Assembly (NCBI GenBank): GCA_001795235.1
Contig: MGNZ01000032.1
Coordinates: 1,153 to 7,093 of the forward strand
Direction: 5' to 3'
Origin: Chloroflexi bacterium RBG_16_64_32
GTDB taxonomy: Bacteria > Chloroflexota > Dehalococcoidia > SM23-28-2 > RBG-16-64-32
DNA: 5,941 nt
Part shown: in pieces, positions 1 through 5,428 of the stretch
How positions within the stretch are numbered: position 1 is the stretch's first letter
Layout of the letters: the number at the start of each line of letters is the position of its first letter
The notes under the pieces: model-generated
The model's input: the letters and a program-made list of their open reading frames with translations, nothing else
Database searches by the model: none
What the model was told of the DNA's origin: nothing
Program-made: the position numbers and the translations under genes

Positions 1-471
1 GTCACGGCCCGCGACATCGCCCGGGCGCTGCAGGAGGACACCGGCGTGGAGCTGGAGCACAGGCAGGTGGACCTTAGGCAGCCTATCCGCGAGGTCGGGT
101 CTCAGGAGGTGACAGTGAATCTCACCCGTAACGTCCACGTCCAAGTGAATGTGAGCGTGGAGCCGTTGGGCGGGATGCCGGAGACAGAGGCTGAGGCTGT
201 GGCCGAGGAGCCGGAAGCGGAAGCGGAGGCTGAGGCTGTGGCCGAGGAGCCGGAAGTGGAAGTGGAGGCTGAGCCTGTGGCCGAGGAGCCGGAAGCGGAG
301 GCCGGGGCGGAGGCGGAAGCAGAGCCGTCGGAAGAGCTGGAGCCGGCCGAAGAAGAGCCGTTCGAGGAGCCGGAGGCCAAGGAGCCTGAGGTCGAGGAGG
401 CTGAGGCTGAGGAATCGGAGGCGGCGGCGGAGGCGGAAGCCGGGGCCGGGGAGACCGACGAAGAGACGTAG
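1..471 (+). CDS. rplI: 50S ribosomal protein bL9, C-terminal part (5' end outside window), with long acidic tail
   Basis: bL9 binds 23S rRNA at the base of the L1 stalk and helps keep reading frame. The gene is open from base 1, so the N-terminal rRNA-binding domain and linker helix lie outside the window. The visible part gives 156 residues. Residues 1-58 match the bL9 C-terminal domain: VTARDIARAL, then VDLRQPIREVGSQEV and a final beta strand VHVQVNVSVEPLG. Ordinary bL9 ends about here, at roughly 148 residues in total. This protein continues for about 97 more residues, almost entirely Glu and Ala with some Pro and Val, including three 13-residue repeats, and ends ETDEET. The tail should be disordered and strongly negative; its function is unknown. 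The following gene is dnaB, the common bacterial order rpsF-rpsR-rplI-dnaB, which supports the call. The stop codon TAG is at 469-471. Confidence 0.93.
   Translation, partial: VTARDIARALQEDTGVELEHRQVDLRQPIREVGSQEVTVNLTRNVHVQVNVSVEPLGGMPETEAEAVAEEPEAEAEAEAVAEEPEVEVEAEPVAEEPEAEAGAEAEAEPSEELEPAEEEPFEEPEAKEPEVEEAEAEESEAAAEAEAGAGETDEET
188..304 (+). repeat. Three tandem 39-bp repeats inside rplI
   Basis: Units start at 188, 227 and 266 with an exact 39-bp period and few mismatches. In protein they read EAEAVAEEPEAEA, EAEAVAEEPEVEV and EAEPVAEEPEAEA. The third unit grades into a less regular Glu/Ala stretch. Because the period is a multiple of three, gain or loss of a unit would change only the length of the acidic tail. 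Confidence 0.9.
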
Positions 472-490
472 GGGCGCTGTAGGGGCGCTG
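469..490 (+). repeat. 11-bp tandem duplication spanning the rplI stop codon
   Basis: TAGGGGCGCTG occurs twice back to back, at 469-479 and 480-490. The first TAG is the rplI stop codon, and the second lies 11 bp further on in another frame. Confidence 0.85.
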
Positions 491-504
491 CTCGCTGCGC
501 CCTT
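481..504 (+). terminator. Hairpin in the rplI-dnaB gap (attenuator-like)
   Basis: GGGCGC (483-488) pairs with GCGCCC (497-502) around an 8-nt loop. A481-T504 and a G-T pair at 482/503 extend the stem to eight pairs. No run of T follows (the sequence continues TGCTGCT), so a strong intrinsic terminator is unlikely. It could be a partial attenuator or mRNA processing site that lowers dnaB expression relative to rplI. Confidence 0.4.
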
Positions 505-525
505 GCTGCTAACCAGGCAGGTGTA

Positions 526-1932
526 ATGGTTGTCGAGGCTGAGCGGGCGGACAGGCTACCGCCCCACGATATCGAGGCAGAGGAGGCGGTTATCGCCTCC
601 CTTCTTGTTGACCCCGAGGCTATCTACAAGATAGCTTCCATCCTCAAGCCGGAGGACTTTTTCCGCGAACAGAACGCCTGGGCATTCGAGGCCTGCGGGG
701 CGCTGTGGGAGCGGAACCAATCGATCAACCAGATTACCGTCGCCCACGAGCTGGCGCGTAAGGGCCGGCTGGAGGAGGTGGGGGGCACAGCCTACCTCAG
801 CCGCCTGGTAACTGAGCTGCCCACCTCCGTAGGCGTGGAGCACTACGCGGGGCTGGTACAGCGCGACTCCGCCTATCGCAAGCTGATATCGGCTGCCGGG
901 ATGATCGCTCAGATGGCGTACCGCGCCGGGCCGGAGGTCGGTGAGGTGCTGGCGCGAGCGGAGATCCTGATCGCCGGCATCCGTCAGGGAGAGGCCGTCC
1001 GTGACTTTGTGCACGTCAAGGAGCTGCTGGAGGGCTACCTGGCGTCCGCCGATTCTGCTACGGGGTCCGTGGCGGCGGAGGCACGCGCAATAACCACAGG
1101 CTTCATGGATCTGGACACCCTGCTGGGCGGCCTCAAGCGGTCGGACCTCGTGGTGGTGGCGGCGCGTCCCAGCGTGGGCAAGACCTCGCTGGCGTTGAAC
1201 TTTGCCCGCAACGCGGCGGCACGACAGCAGGCGTCCGTGGGCATCTTCTCGGTGGAGATGGCGGCGGAGCACCTCGTGCAGCGCCTGCTGGCGCTGGAGG
1301 CCGGGGTGGACTCCACACGCCTCGGCTTCGGAATGCACTCTGACCGCGAGCAAGCGCGGATCATCAACGCGCTGGGCGTCCTCTCTGATCTCAACATCTA
1401 CTTCGACGACACGGCGATGTTGACGGTGGCCGAGATGCGGGCCAAGGCGCGGCGCCTCCACCTGGAGCGCCGTCTAGACCTCATCGTCGTCGACCATCTC
1501 CAGCTCATGCACGGCGGCGTGCGCAGCGACAACCGTGTGCAGGAGGTGAGCCACATCACGCGCTCCCTGAAGGAGCTGGCCCGTGACCTGGACGTGCCGG
1601 TTATCGCCTGCTCCCAGCTCTCACGCGCCGCTGAGGCGCGGCCAACACACATCCCCCAGCTTTCCGACCTGCGCGACTCCGGCAGCATAGAGCAGGACGC
1701 CGACGTCGTCATCTTCATCTACCGCGAGGAGCGGCACGTCAGCCGCGAGGAGTGGCAGCAGCAGCACCCGGACAGGCCCGCCGAAAAATATCCGGCGGGC
1801 ATCGCCCAGATCATCATCGCCAAGCACCGCAACGGGCCTACGGGCACCATCCACCTTCGCTTTCGCGACAAGATCGCCCGGTTCGAGGACCTGCTGGTGA
1901 GGGAACCTGAGGAGTGGAACGAGGAGGCGTAG
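526..1932 (+). CDS. dnaB: Replicative DNA helicase DnaB
   Basis: DnaB is the hexameric ATP-driven helicase that unwinds DNA at the replication fork and stimulates primase. The 468 residues are the normal family length. Residues about 11-112 form the N-terminal helical domain (LPPHDIEAEEAVIASLL onward), followed by a linker and then the RecA-like motor from about 187. The Walker A motif is ARPSVGKTS (213-221, K219). The catalytic Glu lies in FSVEM (E244). Walker B is LIVVDHLQLM (D323), and the arginine-finger region is KHRNGPTG (433-440, probably R435). Walker B has His324 where Tyr is usual. No intein interrupts the gene, although dnaB is a common intein site. The ATG at 526 gives a proper DnaB N-terminus; its ribosome site is weak (CCAGG at 513-517). 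The end overlaps the DnaD-like gene by 19 bp, suggesting translational coupling. Confidence 0.97.
   Translation: MVVEAERADRLPPHDIEAEEAVIASLLVDPEAIYKIASILKPEDFFREQNAWAFEACGALWERNQSINQITVAHELARKGRLEEVGGTAYLSRLVTELPTSVGVEHYAGLVQRDSAYRKLISAAGMIAQMAYRAGPEVGEVLARAEILIAGIRQGEAVRDFVHVKELLEGYLASADSATGSVAAEARAITTGFMDLDTLLGGLKRSDLVVVAARPSVGKTSLALNFARNAAARQQASVGIFSVEMAAEHLVQRLLALEAGVDSTRLGFGMHSDREQARIINALGVLSDLNIYFDDTAMLTVAEMRAKARRLHLERRLDLIVVDHLQLMHGGVRSDNRVQEVSHITRSLKELARDLDVPVIACSQLSRAAEARPTHIPQLSDLRDSGSIEQDADVVIFIYREERHVSREEWQQQHPDRPAEKYPAGIAQIIIAKHRNGPTGTIHLRFRDKIARFEDLLVREPEEWNEEA
1898..1904 (+). promoter_or_regulatory. Ribosome binding site for the GTG start of the DnaD-like gene
   Basis: TGAGGGA lies inside the end of dnaB, nine bases before the GTG at 1914. 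It supports the upstream start over the in-frame ATG at 2001, which has only a GGGCGGG-like stretch before it. Confidence 0.5.
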
Positions 1933-2675
1933 GCGGCTCGCCCCTCGCGGAGGCGGACGGAGGCTTCGCGGGCTTCCCGGCATCTGGGCGGGCCACTGCG
2001 ATGCCCAACCTGTTCTTCTCGCGGCTGCTGCCTGAAATAGAGAACGTGGAGGAGCTGCTGGTCACGCTGTACTTCATTTTCGCCCAGGGGCTGACAAGCC
2101 GGGCCTCGCAGCGCCGCTCGCCGCCGTTCGTCACCCGACGGGAGCTGGCCGCCGACGGCACGCTGGCGCGGGCGCTGGCGAACCTCTGCGAGGATGGCGG
2201 CGAGGCGCTGGCCAGGGGTCTCGCCCTGGCCGTGGAGCGCGGATCGCTCCTACGCGTCGAGGCGAAAGGCGAGGGCGGCGGCGAAGAGCTATACCTGCTG
2301 GCCACGCCCGGCAACCGGCGCGCCGCCGAGCGGCTGGCCGGCGCCGAGATGCGGCTGGCGGAGCCGCTGCCTCCGGCGGCGACCGCAGAGCCGCTGAACA
2401 TCTTCGCTCTGTACGAGGGGAATATCGGCGCCATCACCCCCCTCATGGCCGATGACCTCAAGGACGCCGAGGAGCGCTACCCACCACAGTGGATTGAGGA
2501 CGCGTTCCGAGAGGCGGTGAGCCTGAACAAACGCAGCTGGCGCTACATCCACGCCATCCTCAAGCGCTGGGAAGCGGAGGGCCGGGACTATGAAGAAGCT
2601 GGACGAGATCCTGAAGCAGACTGGCTGGAACGCCGCTACGCCCGCGGCAAACGCGGCGCCGGACGCCTCCGCTGA
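1914..2675 (+). CDS. DnaD-domain primosome/replication initiation protein
   Basis: DnaD-family proteins bind and remodel DNA at origins or stalled forks and help recruit the helicase loader. The 253 residues fit a two-domain DnaD layout. Residues about 31-150 form a probable winged-helix N-terminal domain (PNLFFSRLLPEIENVEELL, then FVTRRELAADGTLARAL). Residues 162-224 form the C-terminal DnaD domain, with YEGNIGAITPLMADDLKDAE and then NKRSWRYIHAILKRWEAEG, including the conserved W-R-Y-I ... I-L..W pattern. The tail is basic. The GTG at 1914 is chosen because GFAGFP (16-22), before the ATG at 2001 (Met30), resembles the start region I recall from homologues, and because a ribosome site precedes it; this choice is moderately sure. 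The gene overlaps dnaB by 19 bp and the loader gene by 86 bp in another frame. Confidence 0.88.
   Translation: MERGGVGGSPLAEADGGFAGFPASGRATAMPNLFFSRLLPEIENVEELLVTLYFIFAQGLTSRASQRRSPPFVTRRELAADGTLARALANLCEDGGEALARGLALAVERGSLLRVEAKGEGGGEELYLLATPGNRRAAERLAGAEMRLAEPLPPAATAEPLNIFALYEGNIGAITPLMADDLKDAEERYPPQWIEDAFREAVSLNKRSWRYIHAILKRWEAEGRDYEEAGRDPEADWLERRYARGKRGAGRLR
2575..2580 (+). promoter_or_regulatory. Ribosome binding site for the loader gene, inside the DnaD-like gene
   Basis: CGGAGG sits nine bases before the ATG at 2590, within the DnaD-like coding sequence. It supports a genuine 86-bp out-of-frame overlap and not a later start. Confidence 0.6.
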
Positions 2676-4020
2676 TCCGCCTGAGGCGGACGAAGACGGG
2701 GTGTGTGACGACTGCGGCGGCGCGGGCTTCGTGCGCAAGAACGTGCGCCTGGGCCACCCGGATTTCGGCAAGGCGTTCCCCTGCCGCTGCACCGAGGACG
2801 AGCGCGAAGACGAGCGGCTGGCCCGCCTCCAGCGCTACAGCAACCTGGGCGCGCTGCTGCGCCTCACCTTCGATGACCTGATGGCGCGCGGCCGCAGCCC
2901 TCGCCCGCAGGACCAGGAGCGGTTCGCGGCGGCCGTCACGGCCGCCCGCGGGTTCGCGCATGAGCCCTCGGGATGGCTGGTGTTGAGCGGCCCCAGCGGC
3001 TGCGGCAAAACCCATCTCGCCGCAGCCATCGGCAACCGCTGCATCCAGGAAGGCCACGCGGCCCTGTTCATGGTGGTGCCGGATCTGCTGGACCACCTGC
3101 GCGCCGCCTACCGGCCGGACAGCGAGATCGGCTACGATGAGCTGTTCGAGATGGTGCGCAGCGCGCCGCTGCTGATCCTGGACGACCTGGGCGTACACAG
3201 CTCAACCGCCTGGGCGGACGAGAAGCTGTACCAGCTAATCAACCATCGCTACCAGGCCCGCATGGCCACGGTGTTTACCACCGCCCGAGACGTCAGCGAG
3301 CTCGACGGGCGCCTCCAGACGCGCCTCGGGGACGTGGCGCTATCCAAGGTGCACCGTCTGGAGTCGGGACAGGCGGGCGGGCTCGGCGATCTCGATGCGC
3401 TTGATCTCCCGCTTCTGCAGCGGATGACCTTCAAGTCGTTCGACCCTCATCACCTGGACTCCGATCGCCAGGAGCTGAAGTTGATCCAAGACGCCTACCG
3501 GCAGGCGCTTAAGTTTGCGGAGGACCCCAAGGACTGGATCGTGTTCGCTGGTAATGCGGGGCGCGGCAAGACGCGACTGGCCGCCGCCATCGGCAACTAC
3601 CGACGCGAGGCGGACCCGGGGGTGCTGTTCGTCGTCGTCCCGGACCTGCTGGACCGCCTGCGCTCCAGCTTCAACTCTCAGAAACCGCGGGCATTTGACG
3701 ATCTCTTTGAGCGAATACGCAACGCGTCCTTACTCATTCTGGACGACCTGGGCTCCCAAACGGGCACCCCCTGGGCGGAGGAGAAGCTGTTCCAGCTCCT
3801 GAACTACCGCTACAACGCTTGCCTGCCCACGGTCATAACGACGAGCCTAACGCGGAAGGAGATGGAGGCCCGGCTGTACGCACGCTTGACGGACCCTCAA
3901 GTCAGCACAGTTCTGAGAATGGGCAGCTTCGACTTCTTGGGCAGCGAGCGCGAAAAGCAGGGGGAGCAGAGCGGGAAACGGTACGCTAGACGCGGGACCG
4001 GGCGCCGCGGTCAAACGTAG
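2590..4020 (+). CDS. DnaC/DnaI-like helicase loader with zinc motif and two tandem AAA+ modules
   Basis: By family this is an IstB/DnaC/DnaI-type AAA+ ATPase, and by position next to dnaB the probable loader of that helicase. The N-terminus has a Cys cluster, CDDCGG at 39-44 and CRC at 65-67 (CX2C-X22-CXC), like the zinc-binding heads of DnaI-type proteins. Module 1 has Walker A GPSGCGKTH (134-142), Walker B LLILDDLG (194-201), sensor-like TVFTT (227-231) and RLQTRL. Module 2 repeats this order: GNAGRGKTR (321-329), LLILDDLG (381-388), TVITT (414-418) and RLYARL. All pairs lie exactly 187 residues apart. Ordinary DnaC/DnaI proteins have one module and about 245-330 residues; this has 476. Both ATPase sites keep their key Lys and Asp pair. 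The tail (451-476) is strongly basic. The start follows a good ribosome site. It could serve another helicase or a transposon, but no transposase is present. Confidence 0.88.
   Translation: MKKLDEILKQTGWNAATPAANAAPDASADPPEADEDGVCDDCGGAGFVRKNVRLGHPDFGKAFPCRCTEDEREDERLARLQRYSNLGALLRLTFDDLMARGRSPRPQDQERFAAAVTAARGFAHEPSGWLVLSGPSGCGKTHLAAAIGNRCIQEGHAALFMVVPDLLDHLRAAYRPDSEIGYDELFEMVRSAPLLILDDLGVHSSTAWADEKLYQLINHRYQARMATVFTTARDVSELDGRLQTRLGDVALSKVHRLESGQAGGLGDLDALDLPLLQRMTFKSFDPHHLDSDRQELKLIQDAYRQALKFAEDPKDWIVFAGNAGRGKTRLAAAIGNYRREADPGVLFVVVPDLLDRLRSSFNSQKPRAFDDLFERIRNASLLILDDLGSQTGTPWAEEKLFQLLNYRYNACLPTVITTSLTRKEMEARLYARLTDPQVSTVLRMGSFDFLGSEREKQGEQSGKRYARRGTGRRGQT
2866..3930 (+). repeat. Internal gene duplication: two AAA+ modules with 561-bp period
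   Basis: Bases 2866-3369 (residues 93-260) and 3427-3930 (residues 280-447) encode homologous modules that align without a single gap at an offset of 187 residues. By hand count 63 of 139 positions are identical between residues 93-231 and 280-418. Identity is densest at the P-loop, VPDLLD, LLILDDLG and WA-EKL-QL-N-RY. A linker of about 19 residues rich in Gly, Leu and Asp separates them. At the DNA level the copies differ at many third positions, so the duplication is old. Confidence 0.9.
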
Positions 4021-4021
4021 C

Positions 4022-4027
4022 GGAAGG
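4022..4027 (+). promoter_or_regulatory. Ribosome binding site for the DUF3800 gene
   Basis: GGAAGG directly follows the loader stop codon and lies eight bases before the GTG at 4036. It supports GTG as the start. Confidence 0.55.
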
Positions 4028-4035
4028 CCGCAGCA

Positions 4036-4800
4036 GTGTATCTGGCCTACACCGACGAGTCAGGCGATTCCGGCTTCACCAACAGCCCGACGACGTTCTT
4101 TGTGATCAGTTGTCTGCTGGTGCACGAGACGCAGTGGCTGCGCACCCTGGATGCGCTTGTCGAGCTAAGGCAAGCACTCGCTAGGAGGCATGGAATTCCA
4201 GCACGAGCTGAACTCAAGTCTGAGTATTTCATTTACGGACGGGGGCCGATAGCAGACCTGAACTGGAGCCGAGCGAGAAGGATGGGTCTTTTCGAGAGCC
4301 TGCTGGATTTCGAAGTCGATCTGGATGTCACAAACTTTGCAGTCGCGATGGCTAAGGATCGAATCGTCGCCCGCGCAACTAATGACCCGCGTGAGGTTGC
4401 ATGGAGATTCATTAGCCAACGGATAGATACGTTCTGTCGGAAGTTGCATCCTCAAGACAGGGTCATTCTGTTGCCTGACGAAGGGCATGGTACGCTGGTT
4501 CGAAAGGTGATGCGCAAAGCGCGCCGCTTTCAGACTATCCCAGGCCACTATGGCGGGAGCCTTGACATACGTGCAAGGTATCTGGTGGAAGACCCATTCG
4601 ACAAGCGATCCAGTGAGTCCTACTTCACCCAGTTGGCGGATTGGAATGCGTATGCTGCCCACCGCTATAGGGACATCGATCCAGTGGCGAGGGCTCCAAG
4701 CGATTTATGGGACAGACTCGGTGAAACGAGGTTGCTTGAGGTAAACGAGCTGACGGGTGGTCCGCCAGGAATTGTCGTATGGCCGTCGGCCGAGAACTGA
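4036..4800 (+). CDS. DUF3800 domain protein (predicted RNase H-like fold)
   Basis: The 254 residues match the DUF3800 pattern. An N-terminal strand carries acidic residues, YTDESGDSG (5-13, D7 and E8). A second strand has VILLPDEGHG (143-152, D148 and E149). Near the C-terminus come LVEDPF (183-188) and then SESYFTQLADWNAYAAHR (193-210, D202), the family's 'Q-AD--AY' helix. Spaced acidic residues like these are why the family is thought to have an RNase H-like, possibly nuclease, fold; the biochemical role is not established. DUF3800 genes often occur in accessory or defence regions. The gene starts (GTG) 15 bp after the loader stop, so it may be read from the same transcript. Its codons are clearly less GC-rich than those upstream, with more ATT, TTT, AGG and CTA, suggesting later acquisition. 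No partner such as a methyltransferase or toxin is visible. Confidence 0.82.
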   Translation: MYLAYTDESGDSGFTNSPTTFFVISCLLVHETQWLRTLDALVELRQALARRHGIPARAELKSEYFIYGRGPIADLNWSRARRMGLFESLLDFEVDLDVTNFAVAMAKDRIVARATNDPREVAWRFISQRIDTFCRKLHPQDRVILLPDEGHGTLVRKVMRKARRFQTIPGHYGGSLDIRARYLVEDPFDKRSSESYFTQLADWNAYAAHRYRDIDPVARAPSDLWDRLGETRLLEVNELTGGPPGIVVWPSAEN

Positions 4801-4807
4801 AAATGGG

Positions 4808-4831
4808 TTTCCCAGGCCGCAGCCTGGGAAA
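4808..4831 (+). terminator. Hairpin after the DUF3800 gene
   Basis: TTTCCCAGGC (4808-4817) and GCCTGGGAAA (4822-4831) form a perfect 10-bp stem with a CGCA loop. It starts seven bases after the stop codon of the DUF3800 gene, where a terminator is expected. No T run follows on the + strand, so it may instead be a 3'-end-stabilising structure or a member of the AGCCTG palindrome family. Confidence 0.5.
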
Positions 4832-4844
4832 GGCGCAATACTAG

Positions 4845-4861
4845 CTGCGCATCAGGCGCAG
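4845..4861. repeat. Small inverted repeat
   Basis: CTGCGC (4845-4850) and GCGCAG (4856-4861) pair around a five-base loop. This second hairpin follows the one at 4808-4831 and could add to transcription termination; it has no T tract. Confidence 0.4.
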
Positions 4862-4963
4862 TTCATATCGCAAGCAAAGGCTACGACGCCATTGCGAGTT
4901 TGTCAAGGCTCGTTAAGGCGAATATACACGTAAACATTTTCTTTCATGGTAGTCTCTCGCATG

Positions 4964-4980
4964 TCGCCAAGCAGTGGCGA
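4964..4980. repeat. Small inverted repeat
   Basis: TCGCCA (4964-4969) and TGGCGA (4975-4980) pair around AGCAG. It marks the left edge of the palindrome-rich block. Confidence 0.4.
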
Positions 4981-4988
4981 GTGCAGAC

Positions 4989-5123
4989 CTTCAGGCCTGC
5001 CCGGTGACCCCAACCCGAAGGACAGGCTTTAGCCTGTCGTGTCCGCTGCCGAGTCAGCCTGAAGGCTGACCTTCGGGGTGTGGGGGTCCGTGACCACGGA
5101 AGGAGGGGCTTCAGCCTGCCCGG
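4989..5123. repeat. Direct repeat pair flanking the nested palindromes
   Basis: CTTCAGGCCTGCCCGG (4989-5004) recurs as CTTCAGCCTGCCCGG (5109-5123), one base shorter. The two copies flank the three-way-junction-like structure. They could be remnants of a repeated element or of recombination between element copies. Confidence 0.5.
5006..5088. repeat. Nested inverted repeats able to form a three-way junction
   Basis: An outer stem is formed by GACCCC (5006-5011) with GGGGTC (5083-5088) and CCCGAAG (5014-5020) with CTTCGGG (5071-5077). Within it lie two perfect hairpins: GACAGGC/GCCTGTC (5021-5038, loop TTTA) and GTCAGCC/GGCTGAC (5053-5070, loop TGAA). The hairpins are separated by 14 bases and abut the outer stem, giving a compact three-way junction as DNA or RNA on either strand. 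It could be a structured RNA, a mobile palindromic element or two adjacent element copies. Confidence 0.6.
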
Positions 5124-5141
5124 CGGGGCTGCCCAGACGGG

Positions 5142-5168
5142 CCCGTAGGGAAGCCCTGCAGCTACGGG
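5142..5168 (-). terminator. Hairpin at the end of the NUDIX remnant
   Basis: CCCGTAG (5142-5148) and CTACGGG (5162-5168) form a 7-bp stem with a 13-base loop. The right arm overlaps the TAG stop of the - strand NUDIX reading frame. No T run follows on the - strand, so a terminator role is only suggested by position. Confidence 0.3.
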
Positions 5169-5428
5169 GAGTTCGACCGTTGCCGCTTCACCCGTTTGCG
5201 GCTTCTGTCCCGCCGGGCCTTCAGCCAGTCGCGCAACGCCCAGCGGGTCGTCTCGTAGGCCAGGTCGTCCCAGGGGATCTCCTCCGGCCGCACCCAGCGC
5301 GCCTCCAACGCCTCGCGCCCCGGGCTCACCCGGCCGCTGATGACGCGGCCGCGATAGGCGATAGAGACGATGCCGGGGCTGCGGCTCCCTGATTCCCAAG
5401 CTGAGAGGCCCCTTGCCCGTGCCCGCAT
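5162..5428 (-). pseudogene. 5'-truncated NUDIX hydrolase remnant (C-terminal part)
   Basis: NUDIX enzymes hydrolyse nucleoside diphosphate derivatives using a G-x5-E-x7-REUxEExGU box. This 88-codon frame reads RSPGIVSIAYRGRVISGRV, then PGREALEARWVRPEEIPWDD, then LAYETTRWALRDWL. This matches the region after the Nudix box in many family members: the 'EA-E-RW--P-EIPW--LA' segment and the closing helix. The box itself is missing. The same frame meets a TAG upstream, after about a dozen unrelated codons, and no box-like segment is visible in the other - strand frames up to the neighbouring promoter. The first 10-15 codons from the ATG at 5428 are probably not original. A basic tail (KARRDRSRKRVKRQR) ends the frame. 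A full NUDIX protein is about 140-170 residues, so this is most likely a broken gene, with deletion or rearrangement near 5390-5430. Confidence 0.7.

Larger units (their letters stand above)
4801..5161. other. Gene-free interval rich in inverted repeats
   Basis: No coding sequence, tRNA, transposase or CRISPR array is recognisable here. Bases 4831-4960 are fairly AT-rich with one small hairpin. Bases 4964-5168 are packed with short palindromes. The hexamer AGCCTG occurs four times (4821, 5031, 5056, 5113), each at or in a palindrome arm or repeat, which suggests a family of intergenic palindromic elements. Confidence 0.7.

Noticed and set aside
102..380. Ser/Ala-rich reading frame on the - strand
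   Set aside because: It is the antisense of the low-complexity Glu/Ala repeats of rplI, which lack stop codons in several frames. The product has no recognisable domain.
556..1461. 301-codon reading frame on the - strand opposite dnaB
   Set aside because: dnaB is certain on the + strand. Long antisense frames are common opposite GC-rich genes, and this one is His/Arg-rich with no family features.
2560..3198. 212-codon reading frame on the - strand opposite the loader
   Set aside because: It is a shadow of the strongly supported loader gene; no motif or ribosome site supports it.
2590..4020. IstB-type transposition helper of an insertion sequence
   Set aside because: The AAA+ module is of the same superfamily, but no IstA-type transposase or terminal inverted repeats flank it. 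The zinc head and the dnaB/DnaD neighbours favour a helicase loader.
4165..4662. 165-codon reading frame on the - strand opposite the DUF3800 gene
   Set aside because: The + strand frame carries all the DUF3800 motifs. The antisense product resembles nothing known.
5006..5088. Possible tRNA
   Set aside because: The fold has only two hairpins on an interrupted outer stem, and no anticodon arm, T-loop (TTCGAAT-like) or CCA end can be placed.
4964..5168. Possible CRISPR array
   Set aside because: The repeats are short palindromes of differing sequence with no regular spacing or unique spacers, and no cas gene is present.
5078..5392. 104-codon + strand frame opposite the NUDIX remnant
   Set aside because: The - strand carries recognisable NUDIX C-terminal sequence, while the + strand product is biased in composition without motifs.
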